The notes under the pieces are model-generated. The model had not been told where the DNA came from, did no database searches, and saw nothing but the letters and a program-made list of their open reading frames with translations. Of a stretch of DNA of 64,000 bases, positions 28,239-37,086 are shown in pieces. The stretch's first letter is position 1. Every line of letters begins with the position of its first letter. Source of the DNA: Polaribacter sp. BM10 (GTDB lineage: Bacteria > Bacteroidota > Bacteroidia > Flavobacteriales > Flavobacteriaceae); NCBI RefSeq assembly GCF_002005425.1, contig NZ_CP019704.1:3147501-3211500 (forward strand), written 5' to 3'. The translations under genes were made by a program, and so were the position numbers.

Positions 28239-29091
28239 TATTTATTTAAGTTCTTTAGCTTTTTTAGGTAAGCCAGTCGAAGAGATTATTAATATTTGTG
28301 AAAAAAATAATTATAATTTAGAATTTAGTTCCGGTATGCCATATAAAGAAAATATGGTCGAAATTTATTTGAATTGTTCAATCAATAGGCAACCTCACAA
28401 CTATTTTCCAGATCCAATAAAACCTTTTGTATTAAACCTGGCTAGTGAAAATGAAGTTATAAGAAATTTATCTATTGAACATTGTAAAAATGGATTGAAA
28501 TTAGCAAAAAAATCTGAATCTCCTTTTTATGCAGCTCATGCAGGATTCTGTATTGATCCTAATCCAGAAGAATTGGGACAGAAAATAGATATTCAATACA
28601 ATTTTGATAAAGAAAGTAATAAAAAGCATTTTATAAATTCTATTTCCAAAATTTTACAATTTGCAGACGATTTAGAAGTAGATTTTTTAATAGAGAACAA
28701 TGTTTTGGCTCCGTTTAATTTTAATGGAGAGAATCCTTTACTTTGTTGTGAGTTTAGTGATATCGATTGGCTTTTTAAAAAAATAAACCATGATAGATTT
28801 GGATTACTTTTAGACACAGCTCACTTAAAAGTTAGTTGTAAAACACTGAGTCTAGATTTATTAAATGAGTTTAATAAAATTAGGCCGTATATTAAGGCTT
28901 TTCATCATAGTGATAATGACGGCACTAAAGATAATAATCAAAAATTAACTAAAAATTATTGGTTTTTAGATTTTTTGAAAGACTTCGAAAATTATGTACA
29001 TGTTATAGAGGTTAAATCTTTAACACCGTCAGAAATAGAAAATCAAATTAAAATAATTCAAAATAATGGAACTTCAAAATATAATAATTAA
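28228..29091 (+). CDS. Sugar-phosphate isomerase/epimerase-like TIM-barrel protein
   Basis: A 287-aa protein of the xylose-isomerase-like/AP-endonuclease-2 TIM-barrel superfamily. Probable metal ligands are His104 (YAAHAGF), Glu156 (FLIENN), Asp196 and His199 (LLDTAHL), His226/His227 (FHHSDNDG) and Glu261 (VIEVKS). Its start overlaps the GNAT gene by 11 bases and its end overlaps the aminotransferase fusion by 26 bases, so it is translationally tied to the cassette. Members isomerise or epimerise sugars; here it might supply the missing 2-epimer for NeuB. That is speculative. Confidence 0.75.
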   Translation: MKPNIYLSSLAFLGKPVEEIINICEKNNYNLEFSSGMPYKENMVEIYLNCSINRQPHNYFPDPIKPFVLNLASENEVIRNLSIEHCKNGLKLAKKSESPFYAAHAGFCIDPNPEELGQKIDIQYNFDKESNKKHFINSISKILQFADDLEVDFLIENNVLAPFNFNGENPLLCCEFSDIDWLFKKINHDRFGLLLDTAHLKVSCKTLSLDLLNEFNKIRPYIKAFHHSDNDGTKDNNQKLTKNYWFLDFLKDFENYVHVIEVKSLTPSEIENQIKIIQNNGTSKYNN

Positions 29092-30505
29092 CAAAAATAA
29101 TAATTTAAGAGAAGCTCTTCAATTATTAGATAAAAATGGATTAGGAACCCTATTTGTTGTTAATGATTTAAATATACTTATAGGAGTTTTAACAGACGGG
29201 GATGTTAGAAGGTTTTTATTAAGGGATGTAAATCTTAAAGTTAAGGTAGAGATTTTAATGAATAGAGAATTTACTTCACTTTCTATTAATACGGATAATG
29301 CTAAAATAATTGAATGTCTTAACGATAAAATAAAATATATTCCTTTACTTGATGAAGATGGAGTTATTGTTGATTATGCATCAATTAATAGATTAAGAAG
29401 GATAAGTATTTGTTCTCCTTTACTTGAAGGAAATGAGTTGTTGTATTTAACAGAATGTGTTAAAACTAATTGGATCTCATCACAAGGTAAATATGTGAGG
29501 TTATTTGAAAAAAAATTTAAAGATTATCATGAAGGTTTTGAGGCATTAGCAGTAAGCAATGGTACTGTTGCTTTGCATTTAGCATTAGAAGCGCTTGGAA
29601 TTAGCGAAGGTGACGAGGTTATTGTACCTAATTTAACTTTTGCAGCATCTATAAACGCAGTTATTTATACAGGTGCAACACCTGTATTGGTTGATGTGGA
29701 ACAAGATTCTTTTAATATTGACGTTTCAAAAATAGAAGAGCTTATTACAAGTAAAACAAAAGCAATTATGCCTGTTCATTTGTATGGACAATCTTGTGAT
29801 ATGGATGCGGTTGTAGCTATTGCAAAAAAACATAATTTATTTATCGTAGAAGATTGTGCAGAGGCTTTAGGGTCATTGTTTAAAGGTAGACCAGTTGGTG
29901 TTTTTGGAGATGCTGCTACATTTAGTTTTTTTGGAAACAAAACAATTACCACAGGAGAAGGAGGTATGGTTTTATTTAAAGATTCTAAAATAGCTCATAA
30001 AGCTTCTGTTTTACGTGATCATGGTATGAGTAAAGAAAAAAGATATTGGCATGATTATGTTGGATTCAACTATAGACTTACTAACCTGCAAGCATCTGTA
30101 GGAGTTGCTCAGTTTGAACGTTTAGAATATTTTGTTCAGGCAAAAAGAAATCTAGCTGCTACATACAATGAGACATTAAATAAATATGATTTTTTTCAAA
30201 CACCAATTGAAAAGGAAGGAACTTTTAATTCTTATTGGTTATACACGTTTTTGATTAAAGATAATGCACCTTTTTCTAGGGAGGATTTAATGAATTATTT
30301 GAGTAAAAAAGGTATAGAAAGTAGACCAGTATTTTATCCATTGCATGTTATGCCACCATATAAAGGTTATGGTAATAAAGAATATTTAGAAACATCAACA
30401 TTAATATCTAAAAGTGGAGTTAGTTTACCATCTTCTGTAAATTTATCTGAGGTAGAAGCTAATTATATATGTAATTCTATATCAAATTTTATTAAAGAAT
30501 TATAA
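29066..30505 (+). CDS. CBS-domain pair fused to a perosamine-synthase-like PLP aminotransferase
   Basis: A 479-aa fusion. Residues 1-112 form two CBS motifs (for example IGVLTDGDVRRFLL, about 39-52), the type usually fused to nucleotidyltransferases such as PtmE. Residues 113-479 are a complete DegT/DnrJ/EryC1/StrS aminotransferase with NWISSQG, ALHLALEALGISEGDEVIVP and the PLP lysine 292 in FFGNKTITTGEGG. RPVFYPLHVMPPY comes near the end. This pattern closely matches remembered GDP-perosamine synthases (E. coli O157 Per, Caulobacter Per), which use the Gmd product. LegC-type function is the alternative. The CBS pair suggests nucleotide control. Confidence 0.85.
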   Translation: MELQNIIINKNNNLREALQLLDKNGLGTLFVVNDLNILIGVLTDGDVRRFLLRDVNLKVKVEILMNREFTSLSINTDNAKIIECLNDKIKYIPLLDEDGVIVDYASINRLRRISICSPLLEGNELLYLTECVKTNWISSQGKYVRLFEKKFKDYHEGFEALAVSNGTVALHLALEALGISEGDEVIVPNLTFAASINAVIYTGATPVLVDVEQDSFNIDVSKIEELITSKTKAIMPVHLYGQSCDMDAVVAIAKKHNLFIVEDCAEALGSLFKGRPVGVFGDAATFSFFGNKTITTGEGGMVLFKDSKIAHKASVLRDHGMSKEKRYWHDYVGFNYRLTNLQASVGVAQFERLEYFVQAKRNLAATYNETLNKYDFFQTPIEKEGTFNSYWLYTFLIKDNAPFSREDLMNYLSKKGIESRPVFYPLHVMPPYKGYGNKEYLETSTLISKSGVSLPSSVNLSEVEANYICNSISNFIKEL

Positions 30506-30516
30506 AAAAACATATT

Positions 30517-31209
30517 TTGAAAGAGAATACTAAAATACTTTATCTAATCCCTGCAAGGGGTGGTTCTAAAGGATTGCCAAAAAAAAATATTAAAGTTTTA
30601 GCAGGTAAACCTTTAATTTACTATTCAATTAATGCTGCTTTAAGTTTGACTACAAGCGAAAATATATGTGTTTCAACAGATTCCCCTGAAATTAAAAAGG
30701 TTGCTGAAGAATTTAATATTGATGTCCCCTTTTTAAGACCAGATATGTTGGCATCAGATTCAGCCACTACCGAAGATGTAATATTACATGCTCTTGATTT
30801 TTATAAACGTAAAGGTGTTAGTTATGATTTTGTAGTTTTACTTCAACCTACATCACCATTAAGGAAATCAACACATATTAAGGAAGCTTTAAGCTTAATT
30901 AAACCAGGTGTTGAATTAATTGTTTCGGTTAAAGAAACAGACTCGAACCCTTATTATGTTTTGTTCCAAGAGAATGATTCTGGTGTGTTAGAAAAATCAA
31001 AAAAAGGGATTTTTACACGTAGACAAGATTGCCCAATTGTTTATGAATTAAATGGAGCTATATATGTAATTCGTACTAAAGATCTTTTAGAAAAAGGGTA
31101 TCAAAATTTAAAAATGATTAAGTATTTAATGGATAAAGAAGATTCTGTAGATATTGATGATGTTTTAGATTTTAACTTAGCAGAAATATTAATGAATTCA
31201 TCTAAATAA
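30517..31209 (+). CDS. neuA: CMP-nonulosonate cytidylyltransferase (NeuA/LegF-like), TTG start
   Basis: A 230-aa acylneuraminate cytidylyltransferase. The CTP-binding LIPARGGSKGLPKKNIK is at residues about 10-26, LLQPTSPLR in the middle and YELNGAIYVI near the end. It activates a nonulosonic acid as its CMP sugar. The start must be TTG at 30517: the next in-frame Met comes far after the essential nucleotide motif. It lies 11 bases after the aminotransferase gene and closes the neuB-to-neuA cassette. Confidence 0.9.
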   Translation: MKENTKILYLIPARGGSKGLPKKNIKVLAGKPLIYYSINAALSLTTSENICVSTDSPEIKKVAEEFNIDVPFLRPDMLASDSATTEDVILHALDFYKRKGVSYDFVVLLQPTSPLRKSTHIKEALSLIKPGVELIVSVKETDSNPYYVLFQENDSGVLEKSKKGIFTRRQDCPIVYELNGAIYVIRTKDLLEKGYQNLKMIKYLMDKEDSVDIDDVLDFNLAEILMNSSK

Positions 31210-31287
31210 TAAGTTAATTATATCTCATTTTAATTTTAAAATTATATCGCAATTTATATTAATTGATTTAAAAAAAAAAACAAGAAA

Positions 31288-32244
31288 TTGTATATTATTG
31301 TACCATCTTACCCTTCAATATATTTTGCTCTAAATCAGTTTTATTTGGGCGAAGATGTTGTGGTTATAACAAATAATACTAGTGTTAAAAAGTTAGTAGA
31401 GAGATTAGAAATAAAATGTATTTTTATATACTTTAACCTTAATTACAAAAATGTTCTTCAATTTCGGTTTAAGTTAAAAAAACTTCTTAAATCTTTAGAT
31501 TTGAATAAGAACTTGTATTTATTGGATAATGTACATACCGTAGAAGGTTTTTTTATTTCTAATAATTGGAAAAAAGGTAATGTGTACTATAAAAACCTTT
31601 CAACAGAATATTCTATATTTAAAAATAGCTTAAATACTAAATACAAAATAATTCAATTTTTATGTAAGACGGTGTTAAAGTTAAATTTAATTTTTAGAAA
31701 TCAAAATGGTATACCAGCAATTGGTATTGATGACTCTTTTTTGTTAGAGAATAAAATTAATCCTTTAGTATTAGATAACTACAACACAATAAAACTAGAT
31801 GTACTAAATAATTTTAGCTTCAAAGGTGATAAGTATAATTCAATTTTAATTCTTCAAGGTAAGCTAGAAGGAATAATAGAAATTAATTCTCTTAAATTAG
31901 TTTTTAATGAAATTAAAAAATTAAAATCACTTGTTTTAAAAGAACACCCAAAACACAAAACAGATGAATTATTTTCAATAGGCAATATACCTACTATTCC
32001 AGATTATTTTCCTGTAGAAATGTGTTATGGTAATATTAAAAATAATATTATTTCTGTTTTTTCATTATCGTTAGTTGTTGCTAGTAGAATGAAAGGCAGA
32101 AAAGCAATTTCGTTATTAGAGTTGGTTGATTGGTGTAATGAAGATTATAAGAAACAGATTAAAAATATGCTTATTAAAAAGAGTTCTAATAAAATTATTT
32201 TTCCAAAAGACATATTAGAATTACAAAAAGAATTAAAAAAATAA
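31288..32244 (+). CDS. Putative acidic-sugar glycosyltransferase (GT52/polysialyltransferase-like), TTG start
   Basis: A 318-aa protein without membrane segments. A KEHPKHK motif (His220-Pro221), IPDYFPVEMCYGN and a Ser-rich SVFSLSLVVAS (about 256-266) recall the HP and S motifs of bacterial sialyltransferase families GT52/GT38. DDS at 148-150 stands where those have D/E-D/E-G. Position after neuA fits a transferase that uses the CMP sugar. TTG at 31288 is the only start after an in-frame stop at 31264. Overall similarity is weak, so a different GT-B enzyme is possible. Confidence 0.5.
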   Translation: MYIIVPSYPSIYFALNQFYLGEDVVVITNNTSVKKLVERLEIKCIFIYFNLNYKNVLQFRFKLKKLLKSLDLNKNLYLLDNVHTVEGFFISNNWKKGNVYYKNLSTEYSIFKNSLNTKYKIIQFLCKTVLKLNLIFRNQNGIPAIGIDDSFLLENKINPLVLDNYNTIKLDVLNNFSFKGDKYNSILILQGKLEGIIEINSLKLVFNEIKKLKSLVLKEHPKHKTDELFSIGNIPTIPDYFPVEMCYGNIKNNIISVFSLSLVVASRMKGRKAISLLELVDWCNEDYKKQIKNMLIKKSSNKIIFPKDILELQKELKK

Positions 32245-32248
32245 CTTA

Positions 32249-33664
32249 TTGAGCAAGATATTTACAAATACTATATGGTATACCATAGGTAAAATTATAC
32301 CGGGTATTACGGGGTTTTTATTGTTACCAGTTTATGCAGAATATTTAACAACTGAGCAGTATGGTATATTACAATCTATGCAAGTCTTAATAGCCATATT
32401 GTCTATTTTTTTTACACTCGCAACAGAGCGCTCTTTATTTAGAATATACTATGATTATGAAAATGAACATAAGAAAAAAGTTTTTATAGGAAATTCTTTT
32501 TTTTTAATAGTTTTTATTTCAACTGTTATGTTAGGACTTATGTTCCTGTTTAAAGATTTGGTTAGTCAAATATATTTAAACATTCCATTTAACCCATATT
32601 ATAGATTAGCTTTATTTAACGCTTATTTTTTAGCATTTTCTCAAATACCATTAATTTTATACCAAATAAATGGACAAGCAAAGAAATTTGTAATATTATC
32701 AATAAGTCAATTTTTAGTAGGTGTAATTTTAATATTATATTTTGTTTTACACGTTAAATTAGCTGCAGAAGGTATTCTTAGTGGACAGGTTATTGGAAAC
32801 CTTATTATGTTGCCTTTTTTCTTATTTATAATTTATAAAAATTCTAATTTTAAGTTAGATAGAAAAATCTTAAAAAATATTCTATCTTTTTCAATTCCTA
32901 TGATACCTGTTTTATTATCTGCTTGGGTTTTAAATATGTCGAATAGAATTTTTATCGAAAAATATGTTAGTTTATCAGAAGTAGGTGTTTTTTCATTTGC
33001 TTTTAAAATAGCAAGTATTGGGGTTGTAGTTTTGGGTGCATTTAACTCTGCATTTAACCCAGTGTTTTATAAAATAGCTAATGACAATAAAATTGAGTCT
33101 AAATTAATTTTAAAAAAATACTTTAATAATTATGTTATTATTATTACATGTATATGTTTTTGTATTTGTTTTTTTAGTAAAGAAATTATATTAATTTTTA
33201 TCAGTAAAAATTATCATAGAAGTATTTATTTAATTCCTATATTGGTGTTACCAATTTTAATTAACCAGATAGGAAGTCTTTATAATCTTATGATTTATCA
33301 GGAAAAAAAAACTCTGTCAATGATGTTTGTTAATTTAATATCTCTTATTATTAGTTTTGTTTTAAATGTTTATTTAATTCAAAATTTTCAGACGTATGGT
33401 GCAGCTTGGGCTACTGTATTTTCAGTAATGATATTAACCTTAATGAAATATTTTTTAGCTAAGAATAACTATTTTGTTTCAATAAATTATCGACTGGCAA
33501 TAGTTGTTTTTGTAGTTTTTGTTTTTATTATTTATTTAGATATTTATTGTTTCGATTATAACCCTTATTATTCTATTTTATATAAAATTTTATTTTTTAT
33601 TTTATTTTTCAGCTACTGTTTAGTTTTTAAAAGAGAATTTTTTAAAAAAAAATTTAAAAAATAG
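32249..33664 (+). CDS. wzx: Wzx-type polysaccharide flippase, TTG start
   Basis: A 471-aa membrane protein with about 12-14 helices and the N-terminus SKIFTNTIWYTIGKIIPGITGFLLLPVYAEYLTTEQYGI, typical of the polysaccharide-transport (MOP) flippases. It would move the undecaprenyl-linked repeat unit across the inner membrane. The start is TTG, 4 bases after the preceding stop. The gene is extremely AT-rich. Assignment by topology and N-terminal pattern is good, though flippases diverge strongly in sequence. Confidence 0.88.
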   Translation: MSKIFTNTIWYTIGKIIPGITGFLLLPVYAEYLTTEQYGILQSMQVLIAILSIFFTLATERSLFRIYYDYENEHKKKVFIGNSFFLIVFISTVMLGLMFLFKDLVSQIYLNIPFNPYYRLALFNAYFLAFSQIPLILYQINGQAKKFVILSISQFLVGVILILYFVLHVKLAAEGILSGQVIGNLIMLPFFLFIIYKNSNFKLDRKILKNILSFSIPMIPVLLSAWVLNMSNRIFIEKYVSLSEVGVFSFAFKIASIGVVVLGAFNSAFNPVFYKIANDNKIESKLILKKYFNNYVIIITCICFCICFFSKEIILIFISKNYHRSIYLIPILVLPILINQIGSLYNLMIYQEKKTLSMMFVNLISLIISFVLNVYLIQNFQTYGAAWATVFSVMILTLMKYFLAKNNYFVSINYRLAIVVFVVFVFIIYLDIYCFDYNPYYSILYKILFFILFFSYCLVFKREFFKKKFKK

Positions 33665-34023
33665 ATGTGGTTATTGTGTTACTAAGATATAAAAAGGTGC
33701 AAATATTTTTTTTAAAATATTACTATTGGCAGTTAAATTTACAATATTAGTTTGTTCTCTTAAAGTTTGTCGAACAATAGTTTTTTATTGGTTTAATTAA
33801 GAAGTTTTTATTATTATTCTATTTAAATTTAGTGTAAAGAGAATATAAAGACAATTTTAATTATATTTTTCTTAATGCCATAATTAGAAGTATTTATATA
33901 GTTTAATTACTTTTGTTAATGTGAGTTTTAGTAAAATATCATTTAATATTGAAATCAAAAATAGATTATAAATTAAAATAACAGAAGAATTTTTTTTAAA
34001 AGATATTTCGACATAATTGTTTT
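33665..34023 (+). other. 359-base AT-rich intergenic gap
   Basis: No convincing gene, hairpin terminator or repeat is visible. One box TACTTTTG (33908-33915) could be a promoter element for the glycosyltransferase gene at 34024, but no TTG lies at the right distance and the leader would be about 100 bases. Elsewhere in the locus gaps are mostly under 80 bases, so a lost gene is possible; I see no remnant. Confidence 0.4.
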
Positions 34024-35106
34024 ATGAAAAAAATAGGTATTATAGAATTGTGTGAAAAAAATCATCATAGTATGATTTATAATTGGATTTCTATTGCTAA
34101 TGTAAATAATTGGGATATTACTCTCTTTACCACTGAAAGCATTTATGAAAATGTAAAAGATGAATTACGTCTGTTAAATTATAATTTAGTACTAAAAGAT
34201 AGAAGCAGCTTTTTCTTCTTTAAAAAAATAAAAAATCATTATAAAGAATTTAAACTAGATTCTTTAATTTTTTTAAGTATTACTCGTGGTTTTTTTTCTT
34301 TACTGTTTTTAAGATTCAAAAAAATTAATCTTGGTATAACAATACACAATTCTAATGCTTGGTTCCTCGGAGGTAAACCAAAAAAAATTAGACATTTACC
34401 TAAAATTTATGTTCGTTCAACATTAAAAAAAGATGCCAATTTTTTTATAGTTAATAGTAGTAATATGAAAAACTATATAGATTTAAATTTTATTGAAACC
34501 AAGCCTATACATATATTACCATTTTCGTTAAGAAGAACAAAAGTTAAAAAAGTTTTTGAGAATCAATTTACAACAGTATATCCAGGTTCTGTAAATGTTA
34601 ATAGAAAAAATTACGATAGTTTTATTACTCTAGCAAAGGAAAACCCAGAAGATAAGTTTATACTTTTAGGAAGTTATGTTAACGACAAAAAGAGTATAGA
34701 TGTCTTTAACAAAATGAAAGAAATTAGAAATATTAAAGTTTTTGAAGATTATGTTCCGCTTAAAGATTTTCATAATATTTTAGGTAATTGCAATTTATTA
34801 TTTAGCGATATTGCTGTAAATTTTGAATTAGCTGAGATGAGAGAAGTTTATGGTTTAACAAAAGATAGTGGTATTTCATATTCGATGATTGAATACAGTA
34901 AGCCTCTTTTAGTAAATAAGTCTTTTAAAAATTTATTAGAGTTAGATGATTGTACCTTATATTTTCAAAATAAAGAAAACTTATTAAACTTGTATAAGCG
35001 TTTAAGAGATGATAGTAGTACTTTAATATCTATACAAAATCGAATAAAAAATAATACAAAACAGTATTCTGTAGAGCATTATGCAAAATCTTTGAGAAAT
35101 TTATAA
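34024..35106 (+). CDS. GT-B-fold glycosyltransferase
   Basis: A 360-aa protein with the two-domain layout of group 1/GT4-like glycosyltransferases. An N-terminal half has ITIHNSNAWFLGG and a C-terminal half has TTVYPGSVNVNRKNYDSFI and KFILLGSYVNDKK, then a late acidic stretch around MREVYGLTKDSGISYSMIEYSKPLLVNK matching the nucleotide-sugar binding region. It likely adds one sugar of the repeat unit on the cytoplasmic side. Its stop overlaps the next start (TAATG). Donor and acceptor are unknown. Confidence 0.75.
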   Translation: MKKIGIIELCEKNHHSMIYNWISIANVNNWDITLFTTESIYENVKDELRLLNYNLVLKDRSSFFFFKKIKNHYKEFKLDSLIFLSITRGFFSLLFLRFKKINLGITIHNSNAWFLGGKPKKIRHLPKIYVRSTLKKDANFFIVNSSNMKNYIDLNFIETKPIHILPFSLRRTKVKKVFENQFTTVYPGSVNVNRKNYDSFITLAKENPEDKFILLGSYVNDKKSIDVFNKMKEIRNIKVFEDYVPLKDFHNILGNCNLLFSDIAVNFELAEMREVYGLTKDSGISYSMIEYSKPLLVNKSFKNLLELDDCTLYFQNKENLLNLYKRLRDDSSTLISIQNRIKNNTKQYSVEHYAKSLRNL

Positions 35107-36149
35107 TGGCTATCTATATTTATACTTATATTTTTTTGTTTTTGATATTATTATTATCATTTTCTAATAATAACAAAACTAACCCAATAATTATGTTTTT
35201 GATAGTTGGTTATTTATTGTTATTTGGTGGATTAAGATATGATGTTGGCGTAGATTATTTATCCTATAAAGATTTTTTTCACTATATAACAATAGGCTAT
35301 AACACGTATTTAGAAATCAGCTTTATTCTATTGGTTCGTATTATTGATTTCTTTGGTGGCTCTTTTCAGCTTTTGTTTTTTGTTTATAACCTACTGATTT
35401 TATTGTTTTTATTAAAATTTTTAGATTTTTTCTCTATAAATAAGGTCTATTCACTATTTATATTTGTTACCATTCCACTTTTTTATTTTGCCTCATTTAA
35501 TACAATGCGTCAATGGGTTGCTGTAGCTGTTTTTGCTTATTCTTTAAAGTTTATAATTAAAAAGCAAATATATAAGTATATGTTATGTATGCTATTGGCT
35601 GTATTAATGCATAAATCAGCTTTTTTAATAATACCCCTTTACTTTATTCTAAATAAAAAAATAAGTTTAAAGTTATATACTATTGTTGCCTTTATTTTTT
35701 TTATTTCACTAAATTTTGTTAGTATAATCATAACTAAGATTGGGTTTTCAAGTGTTTATACTAATATTGAACTAGAAACTGATGAAAAATTAAACATACT
35801 TATTTTTCCACTAATATTATTATTTGTATTAATTTGGAAGTTAAAATTTAAACACAAAAATTTGGTCTTAAATATGATTTTTATTTCAATTTTGATATCA
35901 TTTGCACCAATTTTAGTACCTAGTTTACCTAACTCTTGGGCACTTAGAATTACATCTTATTTTACTATTTGCTTGCTGTTTGCCATTCCAAATATATCTC
36001 TTTCATTATCTTCTAAACCATTAAGACAAATTAGTATTTCATTAATTATATTAGTTTGTAGTGCTTATTACTTTAGAACATTATTAGTTCTAGGTGAAAG
36101 GTACAAGTTGGTTCCATATAACATTAATTTTGATTTATTTAATTTATAA
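35106..36149 (+). CDS. wzy: EpsG-family polysaccharide polymerase (Wzy role)
   Basis: A 347-aa polytopic membrane protein with about ten helices. GGLRYDVGVDYLSYKDFF (about residues 40-57) and FNTMRQWVAVAVFAYSL with HKSAFLIIPLYFIL are characteristic of the EpsG family. Members polymerise repeat units in the periplasm. It is the only polymerase candidate in the locus, which supports the Wzy role. Translationally coupled to the upstream glycosyltransferase by a one-base overlap. Confidence 0.85.
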   Translation: MAIYIYTYIFLFLILLLSFSNNNKTNPIIMFLIVGYLLLFGGLRYDVGVDYLSYKDFFHYITIGYNTYLEISFILLVRIIDFFGGSFQLLFFVYNLLILLFLLKFLDFFSINKVYSLFIFVTIPLFYFASFNTMRQWVAVAVFAYSLKFIIKKQIYKYMLCMLLAVLMHKSAFLIIPLYFILNKKISLKLYTIVAFIFFISLNFVSIIITKIGFSSVYTNIELETDEKLNILIFPLILLFVLIWKLKFKHKNLVLNMIFISILISFAPILVPSLPNSWALRITSYFTICLLFAIPNISLSLSSKPLRQISISLIILVCSAYYFRTLLVLGERYKLVPYNINFDLFNL

Positions 36150-36151
36150 AT

Positions 36152-37048
36152 ATGAACAATCCACTAGTAAGCGTTATCGTACCTACATTTGGTAGACCGC
36201 AAAATCTTTTAAGAGCTGTTAATAGTATAATAAATCAAGACTATAGAAATTTAGAGATAATTATTGTAGATGATAATAATCCAGAAACAAAAGAAAGATA
36301 TGATACTGAAGAAATTGTAAAATCAATAAATGATCAAAGAATTTTATATGTAAAACACACCAAAAATAAGAATGGAGCAGCAGCGAGAAATACCGGTATT
36401 AAATTGGCCAGTGGGATATATATTAGTTTTTTAGATGACGATGATGAATTTTTTATTAGTAAAATTAAAGATCAGCTAGCGTATCTTAAAAACAATAAAA
36501 AATATGATGCTTGTTATTGCAGAAGTGTTTATTACTTAAAAAACAAGCTCACATACGAGACCTCCTATATAGAAGTAGGTTCTATAACTGAAGATATCTT
36601 GTCCTTAAAGAGCGAGTATAATTCTTCAACATTGTTTTTCAGAAAAGATAGTTTAATTAAAATCAACGGTTTTGATGAGAGTTTTAATAGAAATCAAGAC
36701 TACGAGGTTATGATTAGATATCTGAGGCATTATCAAATAGGTGTTGTAGACAAAAACCTAGTAATTAGACACACCGATAATATAATGAATCAACCCTCAT
36801 TCGAGAGTTATAGAACTACACGATTTAAGTTTTTGAATTCATTTATGGATGATATTAATAAGCTTAGTGGTAAACAGAAACGTCAAATTTTGAAGAATTT
36901 TTATTTTGATTTGTCTTTTTATGCTTTAAAAAATAAAAGGTTTAAGTTTTTTCTTAAATACTTGTTTAAATCAAAACCAGATTTAAAATTAATTCAGAGA
37001 AATCTTAACAAAGCAAAAAAAATTTTAAGTAGGAAAATTAAGGTTTAA
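36152..37048 (+). CDS. Family 2 glycosyltransferase
   Basis: A 298-aa GT-A enzyme. The N-terminus PLVSVIVPTFGRPQNLLRAVNSI is the GT2 signature, followed by IIIVDDNN and the DXD-type SFLDDDDEF at about residues 92-100. FDESFNRNQDYEVMIRYL supplies the ED-like catalytic-base region. It starts 2 bases after the polymerase gene. It adds an undetermined sugar to the repeat unit. Confidence 0.88.
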   Translation: MNNPLVSVIVPTFGRPQNLLRAVNSIINQDYRNLEIIIVDDNNPETKERYDTEEIVKSINDQRILYVKHTKNKNGAAARNTGIKLASGIYISFLDDDDEFFISKIKDQLAYLKNNKKYDACYCRSVYYLKNKLTYETSYIEVGSITEDILSLKSEYNSSTLFFRKDSLIKINGFDESFNRNQDYEVMIRYLRHYQIGVVDKNLVIRHTDNIMNQPSFESYRTTRFKFLNSFMDDINKLSGKQKRQILKNFYFDLSFYALKNKRFKFFLKYLFKSKPDLKLIQRNLNKAKKILSRKIKV

Positions 37049-37086
37049 TTATTCTTAAGTTTTTATATTTCAAAAATAAATAATCT

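Noticed and set aside
29066..30505. Reading the aminotransferase part as LegC (legionaminic acid pathway)
   Set aside because: Its motifs (FFGNKTITTGEGG, RPVFYPLHVMPPY) match remembered perosamine synthases better. LegC remains only an alternative, and no LegB-like gene is in the cassette.
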